From Epithemia pelagica (taxonomy: Eukaryota; Bacillariophyta; Bacillariophyceae; Surirellales; Surirellaceae), in assembly GCA_946965045.2 (NCBI GenBank), contig OX337230.1:2046001-2110000 (forward strand): a stretch of DNA of 64,000 nt. Direction: 5' to 3'. This document shows positions 43,475 through 54,220 of this stretch, in pieces. A program made the position numbers and the translations under genes. The first letter of the stretch is position 1; the number at the start of each line of letters is the position of its first letter. The notes under the pieces were generated by a model. It was given only the letters and a program-made list of their open reading frames with translations, did not search any database and was not told where the DNA came from.

Positions 43475-43842
43475 TCAGACGTTGTCACGACTGGTCAAGG
43501 GGTATCAGTGACAAACTCGCACATCGTCTCACTGACCGTTCCACGGGTTAGTAGCCTGTCCTCTCCCACGCTACGCAGACACGTATTATTAAAACACGGG
43601 TCACGGTGTCAGTATACCTAGCTGGCTATTGGACAAAATCGATGTACATCATTTTTGGAAGAAGACATGTTGTCTCTTGGCTGCATCTTATATCTCAGTC
43701 GCTTCCTGTTAACCAGGAATATGCATGATGAGCTTCATCAACTGTGTTACCCTAACAACATGCAAGCATAATCTAAAGATTAATGTCGCACAACAACCAT
43801 ATCTTATCACAAACAGAGAGCACGAATCGAAACCAAAGCATT
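43475..43842. other. Intergenic, tail-to-tail
   Basis: 368 bp between the stops of PWP2 and the TRIC-like gene. I see nothing in it. Confidence 0.4.
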
Positions 43843-44936
43843 TTAGTTTGTCTTCTTGGCTGGTGCGACTTTGGCGGGAGCCGGTTTGGCGGCTCCAACA
43901 AAGAACGTCGTGTAAAGGTTGTGAAGAATGAAGTAAAAGGCCATGACCAGTTGCGCCTTGTAGGCGGCTTGTTCCACACCTTGACTGAGAGATGTGTGCA
44001 TGAACAAGTGGAAGCACGTGGCCGCACACAAGGCCGTGAACATGGGTTGTTGCAAGCCAAGTTCCTTAATGGGATCCAAACCCTTGTTCATGGGCAAAAA
44101 GGCTCCTCCACATCCGGCAATGGTACCACAGAAAATAGGTCCAAACAAGGCCAAATCCTTGAATTCAGATGGTGGGATAGCGGCAGCGGCGGCCTTGATC
44201 AATGTACACACCACCTTGGCGCGGTTGCATTCGTACATGGTGATGAGGGTTCCCTTGAGAATGGGAGACAATCCAATGACTTCCCGAATAATGGGGAACA
44301 TTTCATGAATCAAAAAGGCCGGGATAAATCCAACCATGGGGTACGAGTCCAACAACGTCACAGGGATGGAGTTGATCAAAATGGGGACAATCTACAAGGA
44401 TGAGACATAAAAAGGACAACAACGACGAGAGCAAATGTGAGATTATTCATGTCGTCAAGACGAAAGAACGAAACGTCACCACTCACAATTCCTCCTCCAG
44501 TGGAAGCCAACATGAGACTGATGAAGCGGAAGGAAACAGAGCAGTTGGCGGGGAGTTTGGGGTAGAGTTTGTATCCTGGAAAAAGCACAAAACAATGTGA
44601 GACGACACGTCGGCAGGTATCATTGGTCCTCGTCGTTTTGTCAATAAATCATGAATGGAGCCTGCGTCCACCCTCAAGAAGAAAAGAGGTGCGACGCTGT
44701 CAATGCGTACCATGCAAAAGGACGTAGCAAAACATGGCCATGAGTTTGACTTCATGAGAATTCAACAAAAGGACCTCAGCCCAGCTCGAGTTGACCATCC
44801 AAGCAGTAGGATCTTCCATTTTAGCGTCTCGCGAAGAGGTATAGAAATTTGATGGTTCAGGAATAGCGTCGGTAGCACTGCCTTCTTGTCCACCCGGAAA
44901 GATGTTCTTGAATGCGTTGACCAGAGGGTTGGGCAT
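43843..44936 (-). CDS. TRIC-like cation channel candidate, 287 aa, three exons
   Basis: Exons 44936-44711, 44575-44487 and 44391-43843 (864 nt in frame). Introns are 44576-44710 and 44392-44486. The join gives MFCYVLLHG/YKLYPKLP and STGGGI/IVPIL. Five to seven hydrophobic spans are predicted. Two glycine-rich turns (ASTGGGI and GCGGAFLP), an IREVIGLSPILKG helix and an Ala/Lys-rich tail fit the trimeric intracellular cation channel (TMEM38) plan, and the length agrees. TRIC channels carry K+ counter-ions during ER calcium release. The resemblance is by pattern only, so the family is a proposal; it is certainly a multispan membrane protein. Confidence 0.6.
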
Positions 44937-45565
44937 GACAAATAATAATGAGGGCAAGTGGAGGACTTCAATATAGCAGAGGCAGAGGAGGAAAGAGAGA
45001 AATATGATGTGTGCGTGTAACCACTGGTCGAGCACTGTAAGCGATGTGTGTCGCTGTCGGCTGTCTCTGTCGTCGTGGTCTCTTCCTCCTTCCTTCTTCA
45101 GATGGAGTGATGGCGGCACAACAACAAAAATGATGAGGAAATAATTTGGTTCGAGTTCGGCCAACACGTACTTCAATTCTGACTCTGTGTGACGTCACTG
45201 CAAGCCCTATGTGTCCGCTTGGACGAAGTTTTTCGCATTCAAAGAAACGGTATTCCATTCCAGAAATGAAGACACGAACGCTTTCTGTGCGCGCGCGCAT
45301 GTTGCTCACCCGAAATTTTCACATCTCGTTCGTCCAAGTGCCAATAAAATATGGCCTTTCAGTCAGTCAACGAGAGAAGACAACAGTCAAAATCGAACTT
45401 TCAGAAAGCTCTTCAGGTCTCCTCAGATTCGGTCAAAGCTATCATATGCATCGAATGTCTTCTAAGAATTTGTGGTTTGGACTGGAGACCTTTTGTTTTT
45501 CTCAACGTCAGAATGCGTATTGTTGACATCCAACATCAAACAACCAAGTAATCCTAGAAGAAAGG
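44937..45565. other. Intergenic, divergent
   Basis: 629 bp between the TRIC-like gene and the multispan gene. It holds a perfect CRE palindrome (45190-45197) and a short CG run (about 45289-45297). Confidence 0.45.
45190..45197. promoter_or_regulatory. CRE palindrome TGACGTCA
   Basis: The full cAMP-response-element palindrome lies 254 bp upstream of the TRIC-like start and 369 bp upstream of the multispan start. In diatoms CRE-like sites bound by bZIP factors mediate CO2/cAMP and light responses. Binding here is inferred. Confidence 0.45.
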
Positions 45566-46645
45566 ATGACTAGTACGGAACGTGGCCGCCCTACCGCAAT
45601 GGGAGATGATCCTGTTAGTAGACCAATGAGAAGCCCCCTTTTCTGGATCATGCAAGCGATCAACGTTCTTTCCCTTGGTTTGCTTGTGACGCCATTGACA
45701 TTCCACTACGTCTTGGGAGTTTCCGTGCGGATTTCCAACACGGACAATTACGTCCAATCCATACAAATGTTTCTTCCTACTGCGCTGCGAGACTTGGTCT
45801 TTCCTCGTCAGTTTATTCCGACACAAATTTGGGATATTGAAGGGACGCAAGGAACCTTGACCCATATTTACTTCCCGGGTGTTGCGGTGGATTCCACTTT
45901 GGGAATGTTACAAGGGATCACATTGGGATCAAAGCTTCTCTTCCAGCGTCCTTCAGGGAGATTATCTCAGCCATGGATCCCAGCGTTGTCTCTTTATTTC
46001 TTTGCTCTCATGTGTTTTTCGGCCTTGCCCTTGCATTGTCTAAGAGATCTGGGACATTTGGACCAAGATTTGGGCGGTCCCACCATTTTGGGATATGCCT
46101 TGAACTGGATCGATACATCAGCGACAGCTACTTCCGTCGTTTTGGCTGTTCTCTCCACCCTCGTGGAATATGAAAGGATGAACTCCAACACTGCCACCAG
46201 TTATGCAATGTTGGGAATCAATGTATGCTTCACTCTCGTTGCTTGGGGCGTGGCACATGGACTAAAAACGCTTGTTGCGTTCATGCATGTGGGTGTGTTC
46301 ATGATCGCCCTACCACCAATGCTCGTTTTCATGTGGAAGCAACATTCTCGGGAGAAGTCTGCTCGAACGGACGGATTGGTATATACACTTGTCGCCCATG
46401 GCGTCTTTATTGTGAGTGGTCTTCCCCTAGTGTTTTGTGCCTTGAATGCTTCGGCCGTGGCGGAATGGACGAATGGAATGTATTGTAGCATGACTTCCTT
46501 TTTCGTCGCGAGTCGGATTGCAGCGGTTCAGTTTTGGGCGTACTGTGATGCACAGTCCAGATTCAAGAGCGATCAATCAACTACCACCAGTGAGGACCTC
46601 CGCAGCACCTACAATCAGCAGCACATCAAGCGGAAGAAATCCTAG
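45566..46645 (+). CDS. Multispan membrane protein of unknown function, 359 aa
   Basis: One exon, ATG 45566. Eight or so hydrophobic spans are visible, with short loops, a 25-residue polar N-terminus and a basic, polar C-tail (HIKRKKS). No conserved motif identifies a family; it could be an unassigned channel, receptor or transporter. The frame, length and hydrophobicity leave little doubt that it is a gene. Confidence 0.75.
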   Translation: MTSTERGRPTAMGDDPVSRPMRSPLFWIMQAINVLSLGLLVTPLTFHYVLGVSVRISNTDNYVQSIQMFLPTALRDLVFPRQFIPTQIWDIEGTQGTLTHIYFPGVAVDSTLGMLQGITLGSKLLFQRPSGRLSQPWIPALSLYFFALMCFSALPLHCLRDLGHLDQDLGGPTILGYALNWIDTSATATSVVLAVLSTLVEYERMNSNTATSYAMLGINVCFTLVAWGVAHGLKTLVAFMHVGVFMIALPPMLVFMWKQHSREKSARTDGLVYTLVAHGVFIVSGLPLVFCALNASAVAEWTNGMYCSMTSFFVASRIAAVQFWAYCDAQSRFKSDQSTTTSEDLRSTYNQQHIKRKKS

Positions 46646-46658
46646 CCCTACAGACAGA

Positions 46659-46917
46659 TTGGGAATTTTCCTACCACATCCCCAGTACCCAATGGGGAAC
46701 GATATGTTCTCAACGAACCGAGCAACGCCACACTTTCACGACATTTGATCTAACTTACTATGTTTGACAATGGATAATCGCAACGCGCTTTGGGACTTTT
46801 CCTACCGCATCCCCAGCCCCAGTGAGGAACGAAATGTTCTCAAGGAACCGAGCAGCGCTACACTTTGACAACATTTGGTCAAACTAATTATGTTAGAAAA
46901 TGGATAATCGCAATGCA
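46659..46917 (+). repeat. Two imperfect ~130-bp tandem copies
   Basis: 46659-46788 and 46790-46916 align end to end with scattered substitutions; both open TTGGGA.TTTTCCTACC and close GATAATCGCAA. They lie 3' of the multispan gene. Confidence 0.85.
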
Positions 46918-47119
46918 CCCAGTTTAGGATGGTTTTCAATTTTCAAACAGGAAAGTCTACTAGTTATGGCGGTGGTGGTCAACGAAAAGCTCACAAGGGG
47001 GAATCGGCCATTGTGGTGCAGACAACCCATTTCTCAAGTCCCGGAAGCGTCCTTTCGCATCCACCCTCTTGATTGTATCGACAAGTCACGTGACGCGAAT
47101 GTAGCGTGATGTAGAAGTC
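46918..47119. other. Spacer to coatomer gamma 3' end
   Basis: 200 bp follow the tandem repeat; nothing recognisable. Confidence 0.35.
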
Positions 47120-49999
47120 TTATCGAATACAGTCGGCTACCATGCGCGAGACAGATTCGTCTTCACTTCGCACAGCAATCTTGAGAACAACACCAGTACC
47201 AGTGTTGTTCTCACCAGCCCCTTGCATAGCAATCTGTGCACGAGCCAGAACTTGCTGTTGTCCCGTGACAAACACTCCACTCAAATGAAGCATGTGGGGT
47301 TTGGTACCAAGATTGGGCTTAATTGCCGCAGTACCATCGCAAGGTTGCATTCCCAAAAAGTCAATGACGGCCGTAACGGCATCATCCAATTTCTTGAATT
47401 GCAACGCAAATTTCTCCAACACTTCACCGGCATTGCCCAGGGTTTCCCACGCCTTGCGGAAATCCGGGACACTGACCTTGGCCATAAAATCAGATGTCGA
47501 TATTTCAAACTCTTCTAGTGGGAACTCGTCTTCAAATCCAGGTGCTCCCTCTTCTTCCCCAGTGGCAGGGTCTACTTCAACTACCGTGAAACGCAATTCG
47601 CATCCAAAGGAACTGGTAGTTAATGGCGCGTCTTCGCTCCTTTCCATCACCGTGAAACAGTTCTTAATCTCGCCATATTTGATTTCAGTACAAGGGATCT
47701 CGCCAGAAGCCTTGAAAGTTTCTGAATCACTGTCTTCAACCATCACAGTCACGTTATCCAAACGTTGGTTCTCGATGGTATTTTGTACAGCAAACTGAAG
47801 CACGACATGCTTTTGGAAAATGTGCTTTGTGCATTGAACGACATATTCCGTTTCGCTTTCTGTAAGAGGAACAGGCAAGGATGATCGGAAGGCGCGGCCC
47901 AAATGTGCCAATTCGGCAATCTCATAGACGACGGCCGCAGGATCTGCAACTTCTTGACGAGCAGAGTCCACTGCGCCGTTCATATCTTCCATGTCACCCA
48001 CAAGATCGTCTGAAGCAGCCTTCTTCAGCTCAGCTGGTGTGTCTTCGACAATGGGTAGAGAAGTAATTGTGATAGGCTCGGGAGACTCCATAGAAAGGGG
48101 AGCAGCCATATAAGCCTTCATACTTCGTTCCAATTTGTCAAAACTCATGGGTAAGCCATCAAGCAACACTACCGATGCTGGATCTTCGGGAACAGGTTTA
48201 TCGGGTGGGATCTCCTCGGCTTCGGCATCCTCAGGTGGTGGTACATAGGGGAACTTTTCCATCGCATTCTCCAACGTGGCGACTGCAATGGCCGCCCGAT
48301 CTCTTGTTTCATCATCTTCATCTACCAAACTACGTTTCAGCAAGGCCATGATGGAAGCTCGAAGAGATGGACAAGAGGCGGCAAACTTGGTCAATGCGGT
48401 CACGGCGGCAGCACGTACAGCGGAGTTTTCCAAAATGACACGGTTGTAGATGAATCGAATGTACCGAGCCGGGGCCGAGGTGGTTGGTCCCAATTCTCCC
48501 AACAAATGCAAAATTTGTGTCGAGAGCATGGTGAATTCACAATCTTCAATGAACTCACACAAATGCATAAGAGAACTTTCCGTAGACTCGGGAACAGCTC
48601 GGATCAGAGAAATAATTCCATTGACAATGGAGCGCTTGAAATCGAAACCACCTTCTTCTCGTAAAAAGTTGGACAAAAACCCAACCAGGACGCGGTGCTT
48701 GGCAGGATATGTCAAACAAAGCTTTTGCAAACTGCGAACAATAGTAATTTTGTATTCATCGGCAATATCGGTAAGGAAGGCCGAGATTTGCTTGAGTAAA
48801 CGTTCAATGGAGTTTTCACTCCCAGTCTTGAGGAGCGTGGTAATGGCAACCGTAGCAATATTTCGACTCGAGTCTCCGATCAAGGCTTCCAAATCTTCGT
48901 TGCACTTGGCCACAACACGAGGAAGAGAATTGGCAACGTGCGCCAAGACCCGGATGGACGCAAATCGAACAGTTGGTTTGGGGGAACTCAAAAAGAGTTG
49001 AAGGACCGAGATGGCAGAATTTAGATCTTGTGGCTCCGCACCAGGGAGATTACACAAAGACTTGGCTGCTTCAAAAACTACCAATTCAGACTTGTGTCGC
49101 AAACTAGCTTCCAAAAATTGGTAACCGGCCTTGACAACAGGGGCAGTCGATTCTTGATACGAACCAGAGATCCTTCCTTCGCCATGTTCATCGTGCAACA
49201 ATTTGAGCGTGTATCGGACCAACAGCACCAAAGCCAAGGGTGAACGCAACGTGTTTCTTTGGCTGTACTGCGTGACCAACCGAGAGACACCAAGGCGGTC
49301 ATTGGACTTGATTTGGTACAGCAATTGCATGGCATGAAATTGTACCATTTCATTCGGACTGCTTGTAGCTTCCGTGGCTTCTGAGATCCATCGTCGGACG
49401 ACGGCCGCACATTCTGGCGAGGACACAAACAAATGCGAGGCGGAAACCAAAGCGGAGCTGGACACTTGTCCCGATGAATCTACAATGGCTTGTTTGACAT
49501 ACCGTTCAATGGCTCCCAACATGGCGGCATCTACAATACGAACCAGCACACGAAGGGCATTGCCTCGATAAAGATCGACATCGCACGTCATGTCCTTGGT
49601 AAGACAGGAAGTCACAATGATCACATCATCCGGATTGCAAGTTTCCGCCACATCTTTAATAAACAAATACACCATACGGCGCAATGACGCATCATCACTC
49701 ATGAAGAGCTTGGTCACACCAAAAAATACATCGGTAGCTTCCGTACTGGAAAGATACTGTCCGGTGTTCTGGAGGTGCAACAATTGCGCAATTACCGTAC
49801 AGCATTTACGCGGATTCTCACGTACGGCGGTCGGGTCATGAAAGATGCGGGCCTCTTGCAACACCGTTGCCTTTTCCAATTGAGCATACGGAGAAATGTA
49901 AGGCTCATCTTCCTCCACCTTGAACTTCTCTGCCAAGTCTTGAACCTCTTTCAGCATGGAGGTCACGCCCATTGGGCCATTTTCGCCATTGTCGCCCAT
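47120..49999 (-). CDS. COPG: Coatomer subunit gamma (COPI), 959 aa
   Basis: One exon. The open frame extends to a GTG 24 codons upstream; ATG 49999 begins MGDNGENGPMGVTSML. An acidic N-terminus precedes PYISPYAQLEKATVLQEARIF, then about 500 residues of HEAT-like helical repeats (adaptin N). An acidic hinge follows (DAEAEEIPPDKPVPEDP), then the gamma-appendage with its WxxF-type pocket region toward the C-terminus. Gamma-COP is part of the F-subcomplex of the COPI coat. It binds ARF1, p24 tails and dilysine cargo for Golgi-to-ER transport. Length is usual for the family (about 870-960). Confidence 0.95.
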   Translation of the reverse strand: MGDNGENGPMGVTSMLKEVQDLAEKFKVEEDEPYISPYAQLEKATVLQEARIFHDPTAVRENPRKCCTVIAQLLHLQNTGQYLSSTEATDVFFGVTKLFMSDDASLRRMVYLFIKDVAETCNPDDVIIVTSCLTKDMTCDVDLYRGNALRVLVRIVDAAMLGAIERYVKQAIVDSSGQVSSSALVSASHLFVSSPECAAVVRRWISEATEATSSPNEMVQFHAMQLLYQIKSNDRLGVSRLVTQYSQRNTLRSPLALVLLVRYTLKLLHDEHGEGRISGSYQESTAPVVKAGYQFLEASLRHKSELVVFEAAKSLCNLPGAEPQDLNSAISVLQLFLSSPKPTVRFASIRVLAHVANSLPRVVAKCNEDLEALIGDSSRNIATVAITTLLKTGSENSIERLLKQISAFLTDIADEYKITIVRSLQKLCLTYPAKHRVLVGFLSNFLREEGGFDFKRSIVNGIISLIRAVPESTESSLMHLCEFIEDCEFTMLSTQILHLLGELGPTTSAPARYIRFIYNRVILENSAVRAAAVTALTKFAASCPSLRASIMALLKRSLVDEDDETRDRAAIAVATLENAMEKFPYVPPPEDAEAEEIPPDKPVPEDPASVVLLDGLPMSFDKLERSMKAYMAAPLSMESPEPITITSLPIVEDTPAELKKAASDDLVGDMEDMNGAVDSARQEVADPAAVVYEIAELAHLGRAFRSSLPVPLTESETEYVVQCTKHIFQKHVVLQFAVQNTIENQRLDNVTVMVEDSDSETFKASGEIPCTEIKYGEIKNCFTVMERSEDAPLTTSSFGCELRFTVVEVDPATGEEEGAPGFEDEFPLEEFEISTSDFMAKVSVPDFRKAWETLGNAGEVLEKFALQFKKLDDAVTAVIDFLGMQPCDGTAAIKPNLGTKPHMLHLSGVFVTGQQQVLARAQIAMQGAGENNTGTGVVLKIAVRSEDESVSRMVADCIR

Positions 50000-50400
50000 G
50001 GTCCCCAAAGTTTTTTTCTTCCTTGTGCTTCCGCTGTCTTTGCACGTACTAACGCTACACACGGCACCCACCGATCACCAACAACGCTGAGCGCTGAGGC
50101 ACAGTCATTTCCGACCCGGATGTAAATGCCAAAGATTTGGGAGTCAGGTCACGAGTCACGAAGACCGGGTTCTTGAGTTGGTCGTGTGTCACGAGCGGTC
50201 AGTGAAAAGTTGCGTGACATTTTGAGATCTCGTCTCTGGTCCATGGACAACCTCGATTTGTGATCGTCATCAGCGCCACACCGACGATACTATATCTCGT
50301 ATCTCGGGTGTATAGTGTTTACAAAACGAGTCGAGACGATTGGCCAGCGAAAACAGATTTCTGCAATAAGCCTGTCGAGAAAGTTTGATAGAACAACAAA
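50000..50400. other. Intergenic, divergent (COPG / SRP19)
   Basis: 401 bp between the two starts, both secretory-pathway genes. No certain motif seen. Confidence 0.45.
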
Positions 50401-51018
50401 ATGGGAAAGAAACGAGCCGGTGCCGTACGAGTGAAGCAGGTGGGGCCGAAAATGCCCCCAGCAATGCCAACCATGGAAGATTTTGCCATTCCTCCCGACG
50501 AAATGGTTCGCCTACCACCCCCTCCCGATCGCTCCTATCAAGTAATTTGGCCGATTCATGAGACATTTTCCATGAAAATTGACGGTTTTCGAATAATTTA
50601 TCCATCATACCTGGATTCGAACAAGACATGCAAGCTTGGCCGCCGTCTTACGAAAGAAAAAGCTGTACCGACACCCACGTGCACGGACATTAGCCAAGCC
50701 TTGCAAGCCATGCAAATCCGTCATGTGCTTCAACCCTACAAAGGGTATCCTCCAGATATCACTTGTTTGTGGGATAATCCAGGCCGGGTAATGGTAGATG
50801 TTTCGCAATATTCCAAGGGCGAACTCATGCTTGAAATTGCTGAACGAATCCCTCATCTACCGGCTCGGAAGCTTCGATTAGAACAAGAGGCTGCCGCTGC
50901 AAAAATAGCGGAAGAAGAGAGGAAGCAAAGAATGCAAAAAGAAAAGGCGGCTGCATCTGTTGTGGCCGCTGCGAACAAGAAAGCTGCTAAGAAAGGAAAG
51001 AAGGGAAAGAAAAAGTAG
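50401..51018 (+). CDS. SRP19: Signal recognition particle 19-kDa protein, 205 aa
   Basis: One exon, ATG 50401. The core FRIIYPSYLDSNKTCKLGRR, then KEKAVPTPT and NPGRVMVDV, is the SRP19 RNA-binding domain. An N-terminal Pro-rich stretch and a lysine-rich tail (KKAAKKGKKGKKK) flank it. SRP19 joins helices 6 and 8 of SRP RNA so that SRP54 can bind. The tail is longer than in yeast or animals. Confidence 0.9.
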   Translation: MGKKRAGAVRVKQVGPKMPPAMPTMEDFAIPPDEMVRLPPPPDRSYQVIWPIHETFSMKIDGFRIIYPSYLDSNKTCKLGRRLTKEKAVPTPTCTDISQALQAMQIRHVLQPYKGYPPDITCLWDNPGRVMVDVSQYSKGELMLEIAERIPHLPARKLRLEQEAAAAKIAEEERKQRMQKEKAAASVVAAANKKAAKKGKKGKKK

Positions 51019-51528
51019 GTTTCGCTTTCCAAGCTTTGTTTGCCTATTTACCATCGATCACAAGTCGACACTGCAGTTTGGTAGTGGAGTCAGTAATCGC
51101 TGTCTCGGAGAAAGTTCCTTGAGCACCTTTGCGCTTAGGTGCTCATTTGAAGCTCTATTTTTCATTGTCGACTTCACCAAACCAGGTCTTCGTGTCGAAA
51201 GTGATAATTTACTACCTAGTTCTTCAGCGGATGCGGATAGAGAACATACACGGAGTTTTACAATAGTTTAGCAGTTATTGGTATCGCCGCACAATACGGC
51301 AAAGAATAGCATGTCTCATGCATCGGTTTTACGACCTTGCCGAAATGGTCAAGAAACCTCGTAGTGAAGCAAAAATGCCATCATTCGTTCCAAGACTTTC
51401 TTCTACCATACCTCGACCATAAAAAAAGAGCAGATGATGCTCTGGTTACCGGTAACTTCCAAAGTACACGGTATTGGAGCAAATGCCAAGCGGGAGGATT
51501 GGTTCATCTTGCACGTGGGAGAGCATCC
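51019..51528. other. Intergenic, tail-to-tail
   Basis: 510 bp between the stops of SRP19 and the FLVCR-like gene. Nothing recognisable. Confidence 0.4.
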
Positions 51529-53637
51529 TCATAGAATTTGCCTGGGTCGCCTAGGTGCAGGGGTTTGGGGTTCCAAGAAAAGAACCATGACAAGAGCCGT
51601 CGCCACTGCACATACAAGAGAGAGTAGAACGTAGAGGTTACCACCGTCACGATGAAGACTGTTTTGCTGGAGATTTTGCATCATGAGACCACCTCCTGTT
51701 ACAAGAATCAACGACACCATTCGGCCAGGGCATTCATACAGCATTTCCCGCAACATGTCCGTAAAAGCGGCCATCATGGGTTCAATATCTTCTTCAAGAT
51801 GCGCACGAGTGCTTGTCGAGGAAAGCAACCGAGTGGCATGCTCAGCATGAACGTCAGTTTTGCCAACAACGCTCGCAGAGGCCAGAAAGAACGCGGACCC
51901 AATCAGTCCAGCGACAATGGCAATGGATGCGAAAAGAGATACCTGCTGATGTTGTGGATAACCTGCGGCTGTATAGTCCACAGCTTGCCCTGGTGTAGCG
52001 GCACTCGTTGAGGCAGCCAATATGACTAGCAATGACAAGGTGGCACCTCCTAACAGTATGCTTTGCCACGTAGCACTGTTTCGGTGACTTGTGTGGTCTT
52101 GGAATTCAAAAGTCTTCAACTCTGTCATCCGAACGGCAACAAAATGGCCCGCTAGACTGGAGAGCTGGAAGACGATACCAAGGCAACCAACTGTCATAAT
52201 CCACAACGCTGACGACTGCGCATCGTCAGAAACGCTCTTGATTCCAGAAGATCGAAGAATCTGGGAAAGGAGAACGGGAATAGTGTACAAAACACCCATC
52301 GGGAGTCCGGAGACCAGGAGATGAACCCAGTGCTTCCGTGAAGAAAACTGTAGAAGTGTGTCTTTTGTCGACTCGAGGTGGAAAGTTGCGGCGCTCATCA
52401 CTGGTGGCGGTGGTATGATTTCTTCTTTCATCCCATGGGGTAATCCATCTCCTAAATCATGATCGAAAGGACCAACCGCAGCATCACCGCCATATCCCCA
52501 TATAACGGCATCGCCCCATAAGAGAGAGGACTCATCACCCAAGCTCCACTGTTCTTCCAGGTCCAGAGCTTTCTTTTCTTCGGCAAGGAGAAATAGCGTT
52601 TCGTCAAAGCATGTGACATCAGTCGGACTTTTCGTTTTTCGATGTGAAAGTGATGGTCTTCGTGTTTGAGGGGGGAGAGGAGGACGCTTTGAGGAAGATA
52701 CTCTTGGAGCCGGTTTCTTCGCCTCCTCCCATGAGCCTCCCGAAAGCAAGACCAGGAGAAAACCCAAACAGCACACGCCCAATTGACATTGCATGTACTG
52801 ATACAACGTTGCGTTGTCCATGACACCATCAATGCCTCGTAGGGCCAAAAAAACCGTGGCTGCAAACCCCATTGCGGTTCCCATATATCCTGCTGATGCA
52901 CATTGAAGGGCTCCATTGGTGATTGCTTCACTTTGAGGAGATTCATCTACACTTACAGAGGCAATCAGAGAAGGCCCTGCTGCAGTGATCAAGGTATGGG
53001 AGCATGCGGAAATCAGGGTTCCCAAAAAGACAACACGATAATCCTTGGCCCACATGTATCGTATCGCGGCTCCTAGCACATTGACAATCGCACCCAAAAG
53101 AAAGCAGCGATGTGCCCCTAAGCGGTGGATCTGAGACAGAAAAGGTTTCACGGAAGAAATCACTGTCGTCACTACTGGTATGTACATGTACACACTTGCC
53201 AACGCGTTGACATGACTGGTTGGTACACTCCATAGCGAAGCCATGGCGCTTGTGGCGGGAGCAAAGGTGATCCATATCCACGAACATGAAAAATTTGTCA
53301 CCAGCGCGGCCCCTGTGACAATCCATCTTCGAGTGCGGGGAAAATTCCAACAAGCATTCCAAAACTGTTCATAGGTAGGAATCTCGTCAAGATGAGTCTC
53401 GTGGTCGTCATCGTCGTCCGAAGCTTGACTGCTGTCGCTGCTGAAGCAGAACTCAATCTCCTTATGACTGCCGATTCGGGTTGGAGATGCTTGTGAGTGG
53501 ATTGGGAAGAAGTAAGATGATGATTTTTGAAAGCTTTCGTCGTCAGAGGCGGAGATTGCCGCTTCCGATTCTGTCACTGAACCATATTGATTTGCATGAA
53601 GGTGATTATGATGTGAATTTGATTTTGGTAGCCCCAT
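51529..53637 (-). CDS. FLVCR-like major facilitator transporter, 702 aa
   Basis: One exon, ATG 53637. A polar N-terminal domain (about 100 residues, acidic near DDDDDHETHLDE) precedes 12 predicted spans. The first half (NFSCSWIWITFAPATSAMAS, then GAIVNVLGAAIRYMWA, then TAAGPSLIASVSVDES) matches the FLVCR/MFS pattern, where GA..R and P..ia..WF recur. A long soluble loop rich in charges and Ser (about residues 300-430) splits the two halves. FLVCR proteins move heme, choline or related solutes; substrate and membrane are unknown. Confidence 0.65.
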   Translation of the reverse strand: MGLPKSNSHHNHLHANQYGSVTESEAAISASDDESFQKSSSYFFPIHSQASPTRIGSHKEIEFCFSSDSSQASDDDDDHETHLDEIPTYEQFWNACWNFPRTRRWIVTGAALVTNFSCSWIWITFAPATSAMASLWSVPTSHVNALASVYMYIPVVTTVISSVKPFLSQIHRLGAHRCFLLGAIVNVLGAAIRYMWAKDYRVVFLGTLISACSHTLITAAGPSLIASVSVDESPQSEAITNGALQCASAGYMGTAMGFAATVFLALRGIDGVMDNATLYQYMQCQLGVCCLGFLLVLLSGGSWEEAKKPAPRVSSSKRPPLPPQTRRPSLSHRKTKSPTDVTCFDETLFLLAEEKKALDLEEQWSLGDESSLLWGDAVIWGYGGDAAVGPFDHDLGDGLPHGMKEEIIPPPPVMSAATFHLESTKDTLLQFSSRKHWVHLLVSGLPMGVLYTIPVLLSQILRSSGIKSVSDDAQSSALWIMTVGCLGIVFQLSSLAGHFVAVRMTELKTFEFQDHTSHRNSATWQSILLGGATLSLLVILAASTSAATPGQAVDYTAAGYPQHQQVSLFASIAIVAGLIGSAFFLASASVVGKTDVHAEHATRLLSSTSTRAHLEEDIEPMMAAFTDMLREMLYECPGRMVSLILVTGGGLMMQNLQQNSLHRDGGNLYVLLSLVCAVATALVMVLFLEPQTPAPRRPRQIL

Positions 53638-54220
53638 GGCAGAAGCGAAGCAGCTCCAAGCTGTTTGATCTCTCCCTTTTTGGACCTCAATGCAATCGGC
53701 TATTGAAACGTGTCAATGATAAAAACGGAAAGAGGCAGGCACATTCAGTTGGGAAGTCGGTCTTCGTTAACGATGATGAATACGGTTCCCGTAAAAATAC
53801 CGTTGCTTTTCAACACACCAAGAGCACACCACGACTTCACCAAATCTCAAGCATTGTGTCGTGTTCTTGCCAGATATCCAATCTGTTGACCATGTCTTCT
53901 TATCTACCTTGACTCTTGTCAAGGAGAGTGGGATTAGTTGGATGGGATTCAGCGGAGCACCTGCACCTACCCTACCACGTAACGGGATCAAAATCTGGGG
54001 GACAGGATCGCAATCGCAGGGTATACCACCTCGCGTGCAAGACCAACAGATCGTAGATAGTGTACCGTTCCGTCACATGTATTGTTATGTCCGAAGAAAG
54101 GACAAGCGTATGCCGACTACTTCTTGTATATGCGCGCCAACCGCCAACCTTCTGTGGCGCCAACAGCACAACAAACCGTCCAGCATCTCCACCTCTATCT
54201 CAAATTACCCTCTATCCACC
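53638..54220. other. Divergent spacer with an open frame into the EF-hand gene
   Basis: 583 bp. From an ATG at 53942 the frame runs open into the EF-hand gene, so a longer N-terminus is possible, but its residues look non-conserved and the Kozak-good ATG at 54221 is favoured. Confidence 0.4.
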
